Origin: Myxococcota bacterium
Lineage (GTDB): Bacteria; Myxococcota_A; UBA796; UBA2385
NCBI GenBank assembly: GCA_023150805.1
Contig: JAKLKF010000016.1
Span: 1 to 49,567, forward strand
DNA length: 49,567 bases
Direction of reading: 5' to 3'
The notes below the pieces were generated by a model. That model had not been told where the DNA came from. It searched no databases and saw only the letters and a program-made list of their open reading frames with translations. Position numbers and translations under genes: made by a program. Shown here in pieces: positions 49,453 through 49,567 of the stretch; positions within the stretch are counted from its first letter, which is position 1; each line of letters starts with the position of its first letter.

Positions 49453-49481
49453 AGTGGCAGATTCGCTACAACCAAAGAACG

Positions 49482-49565
49482 ATCCGCAGATGGCGCAGAT
49501 GCTCGCAGATGAAAGGAACGCCGGGGGATTTCGCACATCTGCGGTCATCGGCGGAATCTGCGGAT
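49482..49565. repeat. Interspersed inverted repeat with ATCCGCAGAT arms
   Basis: ATCCGCAGATGGCGCAGATG (49482-49501) recurs as its reverse complement, with differences, in CATCTGCGG...AATCTGCGGAT at 49536-49565. The central bases (49512-49535) form the loop. The GCAGAT motif repeats every 9-11 bases in the left arm. The element runs to the window edge and is noticeably lower in GC than the genome. With the preceding element, it leaves 49206-49567 without a gene. Confidence 0.75.
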
Positions 49566-49567
49566 AC

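Noticed and set aside
1..49567. CRISPR arrays, tRNA and rRNA genes, integrase or transposase genes
   Set aside because: I looked for spaced short repeats, cloverleaf ends and recombinase motifs and saw none; tandem repeats at 1173-1393 have no spacers.

Overview
The window comes from a very GC-rich bacterial chromosome (well above 70 % GC by eye) and most resembles a myxobacterium or relative (Myxococcota). The signs are many secreted proteins and lipoproteins with Asp/Gly-rich tethers, MopE-like DCDD repeats, two Hanks-type Ser/Thr kinases, a C-terminal GC-hydrophobic-RRRR tail of the MYXO-CTERM kind, a LexA box close to the CTG-N10-CAG form, and frequent GTG/TTG starts with GTGA/ATGA four-base overlaps. 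No tRNA, rRNA, CRISPR array, integrase or transposase was seen.

Layout. 1-1452: mostly non-coding repeat territory (a 344-bp tandem unit, a perfect 11-bp palindrome, a 94-bp tandem repeat) around a 5'-truncated TIR-like gene. 1453-5247 (minus): IlvE aminotransferase, then an active/inactive M16 peptidase pair. 5388-11074 (plus): an envelope operon of a five-PPC-domain caspase-like protease, a TULIP-like lipoprotein and a FadL-type outer-membrane protein. 11071-12311 (minus): a U32-family protein translationally coupled to a chorismate mutase. 12416-14884: a YtkA-like lipoprotein divergent from a molybdopterin oxidoreductase. 15005-16237: an orphan exported protein. 16426-20519 (plus): an ECF sigma factor coupled to a zinc-finger/kinase/WD40 membrane protein. 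20609-27520: three lipoproteins, the last a 1607-residue lamin-tail/CotH protein. 27570-29187: YceI divergent from a LysR regulator with a palindrome between them. 29201-37980 (minus): a MopE/beta-helix lipoprotein and a coupled run of three GT-C-like polytopic membrane proteins headed by a lipoprotein. 38095-40885: an orphan helical protein, an NlpC/P60-like protein, a tandem UspA protein and a small ORF. 40984-45444 (minus): an exported protein, a Ser/Thr kinase and a MopE/FG-GAP lipoprotein in one operon. 45716-47934 (plus): YceI, a c-heme/beta-barrel protein and a c-heme MYXO-CTERM protein. 47952-49205: DNA polymerase IV with a LexA box touching its start codon. 49206-49567: two interspersed inverted-repeat elements.

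The window is dominated by envelope and surface biology plus phospho-signalling. The most unusual candidates are the sigma factor with an eroded acidic core-binding motif coupled to a sensor kinase, the U32/chorismate mutase pair (a possible prephenate-dependent hydroxylation module), the PPC-caspase/TULIP/FadL operon, and the LexA-controlled, possibly leaderless dinB. All functions are read from motifs and context; no database search was run.
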